A stretch of 64,000 nucleotides of DNA from Campylobacter sp. LR291e (lineage in GTDB: Bacteria; Campylobacterota; Campylobacteria; Campylobacterales; Campylobacteraceae). A program made the translations under genes and the position numbers. Positions 19,415-28,286 of this stretch are shown here, in pieces. Where the stretch lies: assembly GCF_008633915.1 (NCBI RefSeq), contig NZ_VJNV01000023.1, forward strand, positions 1-64,000, read 5' to 3'. The notes below the pieces were generated by a model. That model was given only the letters and a program-made list of their open reading frames with translations. It was not told where the DNA came from and searched no databases. Each line of letters starts with the position of its first letter. Position 1 is the stretch's first letter.

Positions 19415-20635
19415 ATGTATCTATTCACTTCCGAAGTTGTAAGTCCTGGACACCCTGATAAGTGTGCAGATATAATCGCTGATACAATAGTGGATATACT
19501 TTTGAGCAATGACAAAGACTCAAGAGTGGCGAGCGAAATCTTTGTCGCAGGAAATAAAGTAGTAATTGGAGGCGAGATTAAGTCAAAGCATAAACTTTCT
19601 CGTGCAGATTATGAAAATTTGGTAAAAGGTGCCTTAGAAAAAATAGGCTATGATGGTAAAAGTGCTTTTAGCAAAGAACAATGCTTGCACCCAGATGACA
19701 TAGAGATATTGCTTTTCATAAATGAACAAAGCCCTGAGATTAATCAAGGGGTAGACCAAGAAAGTGGTGAGATTGGTGCAGGAGACCAAGGCATTATGTT
19801 TGGTTTTGCAAGTTGCGAGGCCCCTGAATTTATGCCAGCAGCAATTTATTATGCTAGAATGATTTGTAATAAGGTCTATGAGTATGCAAAGGCTCACCCA
19901 AACGAACTTGGCGTAGATATAAAAACTCAAGTTACTATTGATTATGAAGATAAGAAAAATTTCGAAGAATGTAATCCTAAGCACATTCATACCATAGTAG
20001 TATCTGCACCTTGCGTTGAAAGTATGAGTATAGAAGAGGTTAGAAAACTTATTACTAAGCTTATTTTAGAAAGTAATTTACCAAAAGAACTTTTCAATCC
20101 CGATAAAACAAAAATCTTAATAAATCCAACAGGTAAATATGTAAGTCACTCATCCTTACATGATAGTGGTTTAACAGGAAGAAAACTTATAGTTGATAGT
20201 TTTGGAGGATATGCCCCAATTGGAGGTGGTGCGCAATCTAGCAAAGATTATACAAAGGTAGATAGAAGTGGACTTTATGTAGCTAGGTGGCTTGCTAAGC
20301 ATATAGTGGCTGCAAATTTGGCTAAAAAATGTGTGGTTCAATTAAGCTATGCTATAGGGGTTGCTAAGCCTATATCAATTAGCGTTGATTGCATGGGTAC
20401 AAATTCAAAGCTTGATGATAATATTTTAAGCGAATTTATCACTAAAAACTATCCTCTTACCCCAAAGTGGATAACTCAAAAATTTGCCCTTGACAAGCCT
20501 TCTAAAACGCATTTTTTATATGCAAATGTAGCAGCTAGGGGTCAGGTTGGTCAAAAGGATTACCCTTGGGAGCAACTTGATGAGTTAGATAAATTTAAAG
20601 ATTTGCTTTTGCATTCTTTTGAACTATCACTTTAA
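19415..20635 (+). CDS. metK: S-adenosylmethionine synthase
   Basis: Makes S-adenosylmethionine from ATP and methionine. The 406-residue protein starts YLFTSEVVSPGHPDKCADII and carries GAGDQGIMFGFA near 122-133, GGGAQSSKDYTKVDRSG near 270-286 and AIGVAKPISISVD. The ATG at 19415 is set by AAGGAA seven bases upstream and by the promoter position; 17 upstream in-frame codons are not typical for the family. It is a single gene between its own promoter and terminator. Confidence 0.96.
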   Translation: MYLFTSEVVSPGHPDKCADIIADTIVDILLSNDKDSRVASEIFVAGNKVVIGGEIKSKHKLSRADYENLVKGALEKIGYDGKSAFSKEQCLHPDDIEILLFINEQSPEINQGVDQESGEIGAGDQGIMFGFASCEAPEFMPAAIYYARMICNKVYEYAKAHPNELGVDIKTQVTIDYEDKKNFEECNPKHIHTIVVSAPCVESMSIEEVRKLITKLILESNLPKELFNPDKTKILINPTGKYVSHSSLHDSGLTGRKLIVDSFGGYAPIGGGAQSSKDYTKVDRSGLYVARWLAKHIVAANLAKKCVVQLSYAIGVAKPISISVDCMGTNSKLDDNILSEFITKNYPLTPKWITQKFALDKPSKTHFLYANVAARGQVGQKDYPWEQLDELDKFKDLLLHSFELSL

Positions 20636-20660
20636 AGGCTTTAAGCCTTTAAGGTTTTTT
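20632..20660 (+). terminator. Rho-independent terminator after metK
   Basis: The stem TTAAAGGC (20632-20639) / GCCTTTAA (20645-20652) with a five-base loop is followed by GG and six T. The left arm overlaps the metK stop codon. The remainder to 20854 is AT-rich, with AAAAGCTTTT palindromes but no gene. Confidence 0.8.
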
Positions 20661-20854
20661 AGGATTTTTAATAAATTTCAAATAGATTTTAATTTTTTTA
20701 TATCATTAATCTTAATGAAAATAGGGGTATTAATATTTTAAAAAATAAAAACAAGCAAAATTTATAAATTCACAAGGGAATTTTTAGGTTTTATAGAAAG
20801 CTTTTAAAATATATATATACAATGCATAAATATTAAAAAAGCTTTTAAAAATTT

Positions 20855-21157
20855 TTAATTTGTCGTGCTATTTTTACAATACAATAATAAGGCCTTATAG
20901 TATAAGCTATTTTTTTCTTCATCAGGTAATAAATTTAAATCATTTATCTTTATTATCACATTGCATTCATCTTCTGAGGGCTTTTTATCATTGATAAATT
21001 GTTTTATATAATTTAAAGCACTTGTAGAATCTGTAATATCCGAACTTGTAGAAGTACTGCTAGAAGAGGTACTATTTTTATTTAAGACAGATTTTAAATC
21101 AAAACCACTCATAAATAACACAGCTATTAATATAGCACTAAATTTAATAATTTTCAT
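20855..21157 (-). CDS. Small exported protein with Ser/Thr-rich linker
   Basis: A 100-residue protein with a clear signal peptide (KIIKFSAILIAVLFMSG, cleavage near residue 18), a serine/threonine-only stretch at about 29-46 and a short helical C-terminal domain with two cysteines (near 65 and 94) that could form a disulfide. I recognise no family. It follows the FlhX gene by 36 bases in the same direction behind AAAAGGAT. It is periplasmic or surface-exposed at most; any flagellar role is guilt by association. Confidence 0.65.
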   Translation of the reverse strand: MKIIKFSAILIAVLFMSGFDLKSVLNKNSTSSSSTSTSSDITDSTSALNYIKQFINDKKPSEDECNVIIKINDLNLLPDEEKNSLYYKALLLYCKNSTTN

Positions 21158-21193
21158 TTTTTATCCTTTTTAAAAAATTGTAACATAAATAAA

Positions 21194-21469
21194 TTATTTT
21201 TTAGGTGTTTTATTTGCCATTTGATAAATAAAGGCAAAGACCTCTGCTACTGCCTTATACATATTTGGTGGAATTTCATCACCCAAATCAAGTTTACTAA
21301 GTATCTCAACCAAGTCCTCATCTTCTTTTATAGGCACTCCATGTTCTTTTGCAAGGGATATAATCTTAGCTGCACTTTCTCCTTTTCCACTAGCTAAAAC
21401 CTTTGGGGCGTTATGTAATTCTTTTTGATAGCCAAGGGCAACTGCCTTTTTTATGGACTTTTGACTCAT
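21194..21469 (-). CDS. flhX: FlhX: homologue of the FlhB cytoplasmic C-terminal domain
   Basis: A 91-residue stand-alone version of the cytoplasmic C-terminal domain of the flagellar export switch protein FlhB (KKAVALGYQKELHNAPKVLA, then AAKIISLAKEHGVPI and DEIPPNMYKAVAEVFAFIY). The autocleavage NPTH motif of full-length FlhB is absent, as in known FlhX/FhlB proteins, which in Helicobacter can substitute for the cleaved FlhB fragment. It overlaps the FliK-like gene by four bases, tying it to that gene. Confidence 0.85.
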   Translation of the reverse strand: MSQKSIKKAVALGYQKELHNAPKVLASGKGESAAKIISLAKEHGVPIKEDEDLVEILSKLDLGDEIPPNMYKAVAEVFAFIYQMANKTPKK

Positions 21470-24096
21470 ACCTTTTTATCCATTCCCATTTGTAAATCAT
21501 AATTTCTTAAATTCTTTGTATCAAATTTTGACCTTATTATATCTCCTATAAAGAAATTTGAACTTAAAAGCCCAGCCTTGTTAATACTGCGTTTTAACTC
21601 GTGTGCATGTTCATAAATAGTTTTACGAAATTCCACATTTTCAGCCATTATATTAATATCAATATATTTTTCATTATTTAAACAAACCAGTACTTCAAGT
21701 TCGCCAAGGTGTGCAAATTCAAGCTTAATTTGTGCAAAAAATTTATCCTTCTTACCTCTTCTAAATACCACCTTAGAATCATTTAAATCCTCCCAAAAGA
21801 AAGGCAAATAAGTATTTATAGTATCATTTGCAAGAGATAAAAGTTGGTTATTTTCAATTTGTGCTAAAAGCCTATTTGAAGCATTATAAACTGCCTCATC
21901 GCCCTCATTTTTAGCTAAATTTGAAATTTGTAAAAGCGTGGATTTTACATCGTTTTTTATCTCATTTGCTATGTCTTGTTGGGTTTTAACCCCTATATTT
22001 GATAAATCTTTTAAAGAAATATTAAGCTTATTATTTAAAATTCTTAACTCGCTTAAATTTGTCTTGGCCGCCTGACTTTGTGGTTCAAGCTGCTTTAAAC
22101 TTTCATTAATTCGCCTTGAAAGATTTGCTAAATCCTTGCTTAAATTTTCTACCTTGCTAAGTTCGCCAGCCTCCGTTTTAAAGGCTAAATTCTTTGCAAC
22201 ATGCGTTTTTACAATATCAACTCCTTTTAAGGCATTGTGCAAGGCCTGATTAACCTGGGCTGCTTGATTTTGCTTAGCTTGGGCTGAATTTATCGGAATT
22301 TGTGTGGTTTGTTGTGTATTTTGTTGATTTTGTGCTTGTTGATTTTGTGAATTTACTTGGGCGTTATTTTGAGTTTGGTTATTTTGATTTTGTATATTTG
22401 GCTGATTTTGCGTTGTTTGTTGATTTGGTTGGTTTTGTTGAGTTTGTACCCCTTGCGTATTTTGATTATTTTGTAAATTTGGGTTTTGATTATTTGTCTG
22501 TTGTGTTGTATTTTGATTAGCTTGATTTTGTTGTACTCCTTGGGAATTTGGTGGATTTTGTGCTCCTTGTTGACTTTGTGCCTGGGCGTTATTTTGAGTT
22601 GAGTTATTTTGATTTTGCAAATTTGGCTGATTTTGTGTTGTTTGTTGGGCTTGGTTTTGTTGATTTTGCGTATTTACTTGCTGATTTTGATTAGCTTGAT
22701 TTTGTTGTACTCCTTGGGAATTTGGTGGATTTTGTGCTCCTTGTTGACTTTGTGCCTGGGCGTTATTTTGAGTTGGGTTATTTTGATTTTGCAAATTTGG
22801 CTGATTTTGTGTTGTTTGTTGGGCTTGATTTTGTACCCCTTGTGAATTTGGAGTTTGGTTTTGCGTATTTACTTGCTGATTTTGATTAGCTTGATTTTGT
22901 TGCATTTCTTGAGAATTTGCTTGGGCTGTTTGTTGATTTTGTGTTTGTTGATTTTGCGAATTTACTTGAGCGTTATTTTGATTTTGTATATTTGGCTGAT
23001 TTTGCGTTGTTTGTTGGACTTGATTTTGTTGCACTCCTTGCAAATTTGGCTGGGTATTTTGATTATTTAAATTTGGTGTGTTTTGTGGATTTGTTGTATT
23101 TTGCAAGTTTTGCAAATTTGGATTTTGAGTTGTACCTTGCGTACTTTGAGTTTGAGAATTTTGCGTGTTATTTAGTATATTTTTTAATGTTGTTTCAAGA
23201 CGCTCAAATCCTTGTGCTGCTTGATTTAAGCTATTTGTATTGTGCATTAAATTTAAATTTTCTGGCTTTGCAAGAGTAGCAAAAAAATCACTTTTTATAA
23301 TGTTTAAGGTCTTTAAAATAAAGTTTGCTATTTGATTTACCTTGCCCTCGGCTCCCATAGGATTTTTATTTATATAATTTCTAAAATTTTCTAACTTAGA
23401 AGAAAGGTCTAAAAGAATCTTGTAATTACTAGCTTGTAATACTTGCTTATTTTCTACTTGATTATTATTTATGATATTTTGAAGTTCTTTAAGGCTATCT
23501 TTAGTGCTTAAATTTTGCGTTTCAAGCATCCAAATTTCAGATAAAATTTTCTCGCTACTTAGCGATTTTGCTGAATTTATAAGGCTATAAAAGCTTTTAG
23601 GAAGCATTTCTTCGTTTAATGCGTTTTTAAGCTTGGTTTCAAAAAATACCCCTGAATTTTTAAAAAGTGGGGCTAGATTGTTTGATTTTATTTCGCTGGC
23701 TGGTTTTAAAATTTCATTTATCTTATCTAAAAGTTTGCTAAATACATCACTTTTTGCAAGCTCACTACTTAAAAGTTTAAGCTCATTTGCAAAATTTGGG
23801 GCAAAATTTAAGGTATTTGCTTGTTTCATTATAGAGGTGTTATGGTCTTTGTTTGTTTGAATTTGGTTTAATAATTTATCTACTAATTCTTGTAATTTTT
23901 GATTGGTTTGAGTTGGGCTAAATTGTTCTTGTAAAAGATTTGTGGTGCTATTTATTAAGCTTTGTTTAAGAGTTTGTGATAAGGTACCCTTAGTATCAAG
24001 TAATTTTTCCCTAACCTCGCTTTTAATCTCGCCTTTGCTATCTGGTTTTGTAGCATTTGCAGCAACTTGAGAACTAATGGTGTTGGTATTAATCAT
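21466..24096 (-). CDS. FliK-like hook-length-control protein with Gln/Asn-rich repeat linker
   Basis: An 876-residue protein in three parts: a helical N-terminal region (1-320), a central stretch (about 325-625) made almost only of Gln, Asn, Thr and a few Pro/Ala, and a C-terminal domain (about 740-860) with FAQIKLEFAHLGELEVLVCL and FRKTIYEHAHELKRSINKAG resembling the FliK C-terminal domain (Flg_hook). In FliK that domain contacts FlhB to switch export from hook to filament, and the linker acts as a molecular ruler. The neighbouring FlhX supports a switch-related role. Campylobacter has a separate fliK elsewhere, so this is a paralogue or regulator. AAGGAA precedes the ATG. Confidence 0.75.
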   Translation of the reverse strand: MINTNTISSQVAANATKPDSKGEIKSEVREKLLDTKGTLSQTLKQSLINSTTNLLQEQFSPTQTNQKLQELVDKLLNQIQTNKDHNTSIMKQANTLNFAPNFANELKLLSSELAKSDVFSKLLDKINEILKPASEIKSNNLAPLFKNSGVFFETKLKNALNEEMLPKSFYSLINSAKSLSSEKILSEIWMLETQNLSTKDSLKELQNIINNNQVENKQVLQASNYKILLDLSSKLENFRNYINKNPMGAEGKVNQIANFILKTLNIIKSDFFATLAKPENLNLMHNTNSLNQAAQGFERLETTLKNILNNTQNSQTQSTQGTTQNPNLQNLQNTTNPQNTPNLNNQNTQPNLQGVQQNQVQQTTQNQPNIQNQNNAQVNSQNQQTQNQQTAQANSQEMQQNQANQNQQVNTQNQTPNSQGVQNQAQQTTQNQPNLQNQNNPTQNNAQAQSQQGAQNPPNSQGVQQNQANQNQQVNTQNQQNQAQQTTQNQPNLQNQNNSTQNNAQAQSQQGAQNPPNSQGVQQNQANQNTTQQTNNQNPNLQNNQNTQGVQTQQNQPNQQTTQNQPNIQNQNNQTQNNAQVNSQNQQAQNQQNTQQTTQIPINSAQAKQNQAAQVNQALHNALKGVDIVKTHVAKNLAFKTEAGELSKVENLSKDLANLSRRINESLKQLEPQSQAAKTNLSELRILNNKLNISLKDLSNIGVKTQQDIANEIKNDVKSTLLQISNLAKNEGDEAVYNASNRLLAQIENNQLLSLANDTINTYLPFFWEDLNDSKVVFRRGKKDKFFAQIKLEFAHLGELEVLVCLNNEKYIDINIMAENVEFRKTIYEHAHELKRSINKAGLLSSNFFIGDIIRSKFDTKNLRNYDLQMGMDKKV
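22511..22832 (-). repeat. 174-bp near-perfect tandem repeat inside the FliK-like gene
   Basis: Copy one spans 22511-22684 and copy two 22685 to about 22832, with only one or two mismatches over the shared part. The period is exactly 58 codons, so gain or loss keeps the reading frame. The encoded unit contains QNQPNLQNQNN, NNAQAQSQQGAQNPPNSQG and VQQNQANQNQQVNTQNQ. Looser versions of the unit continue on both sides (about 22300-23150). Confidence 0.85.
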
Positions 24097-24105
24097 ACTT
24101 TTTCC

Positions 24106-24594
24106 TTATTTAAATGCACTTTTTACATAAAAAGCAAAGATGAAAACACACAAAATCAAAACTGAAATTCCACTTACAAAGCCTAAAACTGAAAGTAAAT
24201 TATGGCGATGCAAGTATAAAAATCCAGCGACTAAAATCACATAAGCCAAAATTTTTAGCAAGGAAAAATACAAAGAAAAATATTGTATTTTTTGCTTAAA
24301 ATTTGGCTTTAAATCGGCATTAAAGGCTTTAAAGTTAATAATTTCAGGTAAAATTTTATACTTTTTTAAAGTTATATTTAAGGGTGGATTTTCATAATTT
24401 AATTTACTAGCCCTTAATAAAATTTGTCTTTTATAGCTTAAAAAAGAAGTAATTATAATTAATAAAAAGCTAAAAATTCCTACTTCAAAGCTTAAAAAAA
24501 CGGATAAATTTAAGCTATTAAAAAGCCAAAATACAATTAAGGATATTAAATTTAAGGTGCAAAAAATAACACAAAAGGCAAGTTTTTTTTGCAT
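24106..24594 (-). CDS. Integral membrane protein of unknown function
   Basis: A 162-residue protein with four predicted membrane segments, two at the N-terminus (8-27 and 32-52) and two at the C-terminus (about 110-130 and 134-158), separated by a cytoplasmic-looking basic loop (YKRQILLRASKL onward). No family is recognised. From memory an equivalent sits between the AtpI/AtpZ-like and FliK-like genes in C. jejuni. It adjoins the upstream gene (no gap) and precedes the FliK-like gene by nine bases. Confidence 0.65.
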   Translation of the reverse strand: MQKKLAFCVIFCTLNLISLIVFWLFNSLNLSVFLSFEVGIFSFLLIIITSFLSYKRQILLRASKLNYENPPLNITLKKYKILPEIINFKAFNADLKPNFKQKIQYFSLYFSLLKILAYVILVAGFLYLHRHNLLSVLGFVSGISVLILCVFIFAFYVKSAFK

Positions 24595-24885
24595 TTATTT
24601 TTTTTCTTTTAATTTTTTAGCTATCAATTCATCTCTTTCTTTAAATTCTTGATAGCTTTTAACCTGTCCTTGATAGGCTTTAAAGATATTTAAAAAGGCT
24701 GCTAATATGCCTATTATAACGCCTAGCCAAAAAAGCCAAGGATAGGGCGTATAGTTTTTTAATAAAAGCCCTATGCCCATGCCTAAAAAAATGGCTACAA
24801 CAATGGAAATTCCAAGGCTTAATCCATCGGCTGCTTGTATGCTTTTTTGTACTATTTCTTGCCTTTTGTTATCGTATTTTTTCAT
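24595..24885 (-). CDS. AtpZ/AtpI-like small membrane protein
   Basis: A 96-residue protein with two membrane helices joined by a short turn (LGISIVVAIFLGMGIGLLL near 23-41 and WLFWLGVIIGILAAFLNIF near 49-67), then a charged helical tail. This is the layout of the AtpZ/ATPase_gene1 family (PF09527), linked to ATP synthase assembly or Mg/Ca transport. It is not next to an atp operon; it lies one base after hemL. Confidence 0.7.
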   Translation of the reverse strand: MKKYDNKRQEIVQKSIQAADGLSLGISIVVAIFLGMGIGLLLKNYTPYPWLFWLGVIIGILAAFLNIFKAYQGQVKSYQEFKERDELIAKKLKEKK

Positions 24886-24886
24886 T

Positions 24887-26161
24887 TTAGAGATTCTTAA
24901 AGCTTATAAAGGCACTATCAAGGGCTTTATCTATGATTTTTTCATTCATACAAGCACAAATAAAGCCTGTTTCAAATTGAGAAGGTGCTAGATAAATTCC
25001 ATGTTTAAGCATATTTTTATGAAATTTAGCAAAAAGCTTAGTATCTGAACTTAGGGCATCTTGGTAATTTTGTACCCTTTTATCGGTGAAAAAATACCCA
25101 AACATAGACCCTACAAAGCAAGTTTGAAAAGGAACACCTTTTTCATTTGCTATTTTTTGTAAGCCCTTTGTAAGCCTTTTTGAAAGTTTTGCTAATTTTT
25201 CATAAAGATTTGGGGTATATTTTGCCTTTTTAACACTAACTAGACCTGCTGCCATGGCTAAGGGATTGCCACTTAGCGTACCTGCTTGATAAACTCCACC
25301 TTGAGGGCTTAAAAGTGTCATTATCTCATTTCTCGCTGCAAAGGCAGCAGCAGATAAACCTCCTCCTATTACCTTGCCAAAGGTTACTATATCAGCTTGT
25401 ATATGATTTATGCCGTAACTTCCTAAAAAAGACGCTCTAAAGCCACTCATAACTTCATCAAAGATTAAAAGCGTTTCATTTTCTTTACAAATTTTAGTTA
25501 ATTCTTGCAAAAATTCAATTTTGCCAGGTACTAAGCCCATATTACCAGCGATAGGTTCTATAATCACACAAGCTATATCTTTATGCTTATCAAAGCATTC
25601 TTTAACGCTATTTATATCATTATAAGTTGCTACTAGGGTATGTTTTGCAAAATCTTCTAAAACGCCTAAAGAACTAGGGGTATTAAAGGTAGCTGCACCA
25701 CTTCCAGCACTTACTAATAAGCTATCACTATGTCCATGATAACAACCTTCAAATTTTAAAATTTTATCCCTTTTTGTAAATGCCCTAGCTAATCGAATAG
25801 CACTCATAGTAGCTTCTGTGCCACTATTTACAAAGCGAATTTTATCAAGATGAGGAAAGTCTTTTAAAACAAGCTTTGCTAAACTTGTTTCAAGCAAGGT
25901 AGGTGCTCCAAAGCTAGTACCTCTATTTAAGGCCTTTAAACACGCATTGTTAATATCCTTATCACAATGTCCAAAAAGTAAGGGTCCCCAGCTTTGCACA
26001 AAATCTACATAGGTATTTCCTTCAATATCCTTTATGAAAGCCCCTTTTCCACTATGTATAAATGGTGGATTAGAATTTACGCTTTTAAAGGCACGAACTG
26101 GCGAATTTACGCCACCTGCTATATATTTACACGCCTTTTCAAAGGCCTTTTTATTTTTCAT
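24887..26161 (-). CDS. hemL: Glutamate-1-semialdehyde 2,1-aminomutase
   Basis: A PLP enzyme forming 5-aminolevulinate, following HemA (58850-60139) in the C5 pathway. At 424 residues it has [13 protein letters not shown] near 12-24, [20 protein letters not shown] near 140-159, [12 protein letters not shown] near 235 and the PLP lysine in [16 protein letters not shown] near 262-277. The start overlaps the cytochrome gene by 11 bases. hemA and hemC lie 34-38 kb away in this window. Confidence 0.95.
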   Translation of the reverse strand: MKNKKAFEKACKYIAGGVNSPVRAFKSVNSNPPFIHSGKGAFIKDIEGNTYVDFVQSWGPLLFGHCDKDINNACLKALNRGTSFGAPTLLETSLAKLVLKDFPHLDKIRFVNSGTEATMSAIRLARAFTKRDKILKFEGCYHGHSDSLLVSAGSGAATFNTPSSLGVLEDFAKHTLVATYNDINSVKECFDKHKDIACVIIEPIAGNMGLVPGKIEFLQELTKICKENETLLIFDEVMSGFRASFLGSYGINHIQADIVTFGKVIGGGLSAAAFAARNEIMTLLSPQGGVYQAGTLSGNPLAMAAGLVSVKKAKYTPNLYEKLAKLSKRLTKGLQKIANEKGVPFQTCFVGSMFGYFFTDKRVQNYQDALSSDTKLFAKFHKNMLKHGIYLAPSQFETGFICACMNEKIIDKALDSAFISFKNL

Positions 26162-26504
26162 TTTTTTGCTCCTTATCTTGGTTTATATAATTATACAAGG
26201 CAATTATCTCATTATCAGTTAATGAATAATTTGGCATAATGGATTTTACGCTTTTAATTTGCATTAAAGATTTTTTAAAGTCTTCAAAATTTAGCCCCTG
26301 TATGCTTGGTATAAGATATGGCGTTTTAATGCCTTTATTTGTGTAATAGGCTAAAATTTTACCCTCCCCTCTTTCTCCGTGGCAGTTTTTGCAACCTATA
26401 CCTCTTGGATTTTCATAAAGCATTTTAGCGTATTCTTTCATAGTTATAAAATCTTCTGCAAAAAGACAAGATATTACAAAAGATATGATTAATAAAAATT
26501 TCAA
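26151..26504 (-). CDS. Periplasmic monohaem c-type cytochrome
   Basis: A 117-residue protein with a signal peptide ([14 protein letters not shown]) and one haem-attachment site, CKNCH at 38-42, followed by [26 protein letters not shown] near 90 supplies a likely Met axial ligand and the last helix of a class I cytochrome c. It starts at TTG (26504) behind AAGGTG. It is the first gene of the run reaching 20855. Its redox partner is unknown. Confidence 0.83.
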   Translation of the reverse strand: MKFLLIISFVISCLFAEDFITMKEYAKMLYENPRGIGCKNCHGERGEGKILAYYTNKGIKTPYLIPSIQGLNFEDFKKSLMQIKSVKSIMPNYSLTDNEIIALYNYINQDKEQKNEK

Positions 26505-26536
26505 AATTTCACCTTGTTAATATAGTTTTAGTATGA

Positions 26537-26542
26537 TACAAT
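26537..26542 (+). promoter_or_regulatory. Predicted extended -10 for folD-lepB
   Basis: TGATACAAT, an extended -10 with one mismatch, lies about 38 bases before the folD ATG, which has AAGGAAAA as ribosome site. The divergent cytochrome gene must start within the same 75-base gap. Confidence 0.5.
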
Positions 26543-26579
26543 TTTTACTTTAAAAAAGTGATTAAAAAAAGGAAAATTA

Positions 26580-27443
26580 ATGACTCTACTTGATGGTAAA
26601 ACCTTAAGCACTAAGATAAAAGAAGATTTAAAAATTCAAAGCAAGGCTTGTAAAGAAAAGGGCGTTGAGCCATGTTTGGCTGTGATTTTAGTAGGCAATG
26701 ATAGTGCTAGTCATACCTATGTAAATGCAAAGGCTAAGGCATGTGAGTTTTGTGATATAAAGTCCTTAGTTTATAAACTTGATGAAAAGACAACTCAAAG
26801 AGAGCTTTTAGCCTTAATTAACACTTTAAATTATGATGATAGCGTTCATGGAATTTTAGTACAACTACCACTTCCTAGCCATATAAATAAGAATTTAATA
26901 CTTGAAAGCATAGCTAGTTCAAAGGATGTAGATGGCTTTCATCCTATAAATGTTGGTTATTTAAATTTAGGAATTGAAAGTGGATTTTTGCCTTGTACCC
27001 CTCTTGGTGTAATGAAGCTTTTAAAGGCTTATGATATAAGCTTAGAAGGAAAAGATGTAGTAGTAGTAGGTGCTTCAAATATAGTAGGTCGCCCTATGGC
27101 AACACTGCTTTTAAATGCAAATGCAAGTGTTAGTATTTGTCATATTAAAACAAGGGATTTAAGTCTTTATACAAAGAATGCTGATATTATCATTATGGCT
27201 GCAGGTTGTCCAAAGTTATTAAAAGAAGATATGATAAAAGATGGAGTTGTTATAGTTGATGTGGGTATTAATAGGGTTAATGATAAATTAATAGGAGATG
27301 TGGATTTTGAAAATGTTAGTAAAAAGGCAAGTTTTATTAGTCCTGTGCCTGGTGGAGTAGGTCCCATGACTATAGCAATGCTTTTAGAAAATACTATAAA
27401 ATCTGCTAAAAATATAGCCTTTAATGAGGTTGGTTTAAAATGA
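26580..27443 (+). CDS. folD: Bifunctional methylenetetrahydrofolate dehydrogenase/cyclohydrolase
   Basis: Interconverts 5,10-methylene- and 10-formyl-tetrahydrofolate. The 287 residues show VGNDSASHTYVNAKAKACE near 38-56, the loop HGILVQLPLPSHIN near 94-107, KDVDGFHPINVG near 118-129, the NADP site GASNIVGRPMATLL near 164-177 and the C-terminal PVPGGVGPMTIAMLLENT. Its stop overlaps the lepB start by four bases. Confidence 0.96.
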   Translation: MTLLDGKTLSTKIKEDLKIQSKACKEKGVEPCLAVILVGNDSASHTYVNAKAKACEFCDIKSLVYKLDEKTTQRELLALINTLNYDDSVHGILVQLPLPSHINKNLILESIASSKDVDGFHPINVGYLNLGIESGFLPCTPLGVMKLLKAYDISLEGKDVVVVGASNIVGRPMATLLLNANASVSICHIKTRDLSLYTKNADIIIMAAGCPKLLKEDMIKDGVVIVDVGINRVNDKLIGDVDFENVSKKASFISPVPGGVGPMTIAMLLENTIKSAKNIAFNEVGLK

Positions 27444-28267
27444 GCCGTTTAAAAAAACTTTATAATTTTTCAAATTCTTGGACAGGTACTATCATAATAG
27501 TCTTACTTGTCATTTTTTTCTTTATACAAGCTTTTGTTATTCCTAGTGGTTCTATGAAAAATACCTTGTTAGTTAAAGATTTTTTATTTGTAAAAAAATT
27601 TAGTTATGGCATAGTTACCCCTCATATTCCTTGGTTTGAATTTCCTTTATTGCCTGATTTTTTTAATAACGGACACTTAATCGAAGGACCTAGACCACAA
27701 AGAGGTGATATGGTAGTATTTAGAAATCCTCAAGATAAATCAATTCATTTTGTAAAAAGATGCGTTGGCGTTGGTGGGGATAGAATTATTTATGCTGATA
27801 AAACCTTATATGTTAGAATGAGTGAGGGCGATTCTTACATGAAAGAACATTATCCAGGGGATTTAGTTAGCTTAAAGAATGAGCTTTTTGTAAAAGAACC
27901 ATTTAAGCAAAAAGGCATTAATTATGATGATAGGGTGGATATTGATGATATTATTTTTAAATTTATAAATGTTGGTGCCTTTGCTATGAAAGCAGTTGAT
28001 ATCGAAGGTCTTAATAGGGCTTATGAATTTGAAGTGCCAAATGATGAATATTTTATGATGGGTGATAATAGAGATCATTCTAATGATAGTCGTTTTTGGG
28101 GTGCTGTGCCTTATAGCTTAATAGTTGGCAAGCCTTGGTTTGTGTATTTATCTTTGGATGATGATTTTAGTGTTCGTTGGGATAGGATAGGTCGTTTTGT
28201 TGACACTCTTGAAAATAATGAAAAATACATAAAAGAACAAATTCAAAATGAAAAGGATTTTAGTTAA
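27440..28267 (+). CDS. lepB: Signal peptidase I
   Basis: Cleaves signal peptides on the periplasmic face of the inner membrane. The 275-residue protein has one N-terminal membrane anchor (19-39), the catalytic serine in FVIPSGSMKNTL near 43, the catalytic lysine in HFVKRCVGVGGDRI near 108 and the conserved MGDNRDHSNDSRFWG near 211-225. It is coupled to folD by an ATGA overlap and followed by a hairpin terminator. Confidence 0.95.
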   Translation: MSRLKKLYNFSNSWTGTIIIVLLVIFFFIQAFVIPSGSMKNTLLVKDFLFVKKFSYGIVTPHIPWFEFPLLPDFFNNGHLIEGPRPQRGDMVVFRNPQDKSIHFVKRCVGVGGDRIIYADKTLYVRMSEGDSYMKEHYPGDLVSLKNELFVKEPFKQKGINYDDRVDIDDIIFKFINVGAFAMKAVDIEGLNRAYEFEVPNDEYFMMGDNRDHSNDSRFWGAVPYSLIVGKPWFVYLSLDDDFSVRWDRIGRFVDTLENNEKYIKEQIQNEKDFS

Positions 28268-28285
28268 CGCCACAAAGGGCGTTAA
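28264..28285. terminator. Bidirectional terminator between lepB and the DJ-1 gene
   Basis: The inverted repeat TTAACGCC (28264-28271) / GGCGTTAA (28278-28285) has a six-base loop. Its left arm includes the lepB stop region and it ends two bases before the stop of the convergent DJ-1 gene; T-rich sequence follows on the plus side. Confidence 0.7.
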
Positions 28286-28286
28286 T

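Noticed and set aside
20760-20854. AAAAGCTTTT palindromes and an ATATAT run between metK and the small exported gene, considered as an attachment site or origin element
   Set aside because: Short AT-only palindromes are common in this DNA; no flanking repeat, integrase or DnaA-box cluster was seen.
22302-23279. Several long open frames on the plus strand opposite the FliK-like repeat, coding hydrophobic Leu/Phe/Val-rich peptides
   Set aside because: They are the antisense reading of Gln/Asn codons, lack ribosome sites and begin or end arbitrarily within the repeat; composition explains them.
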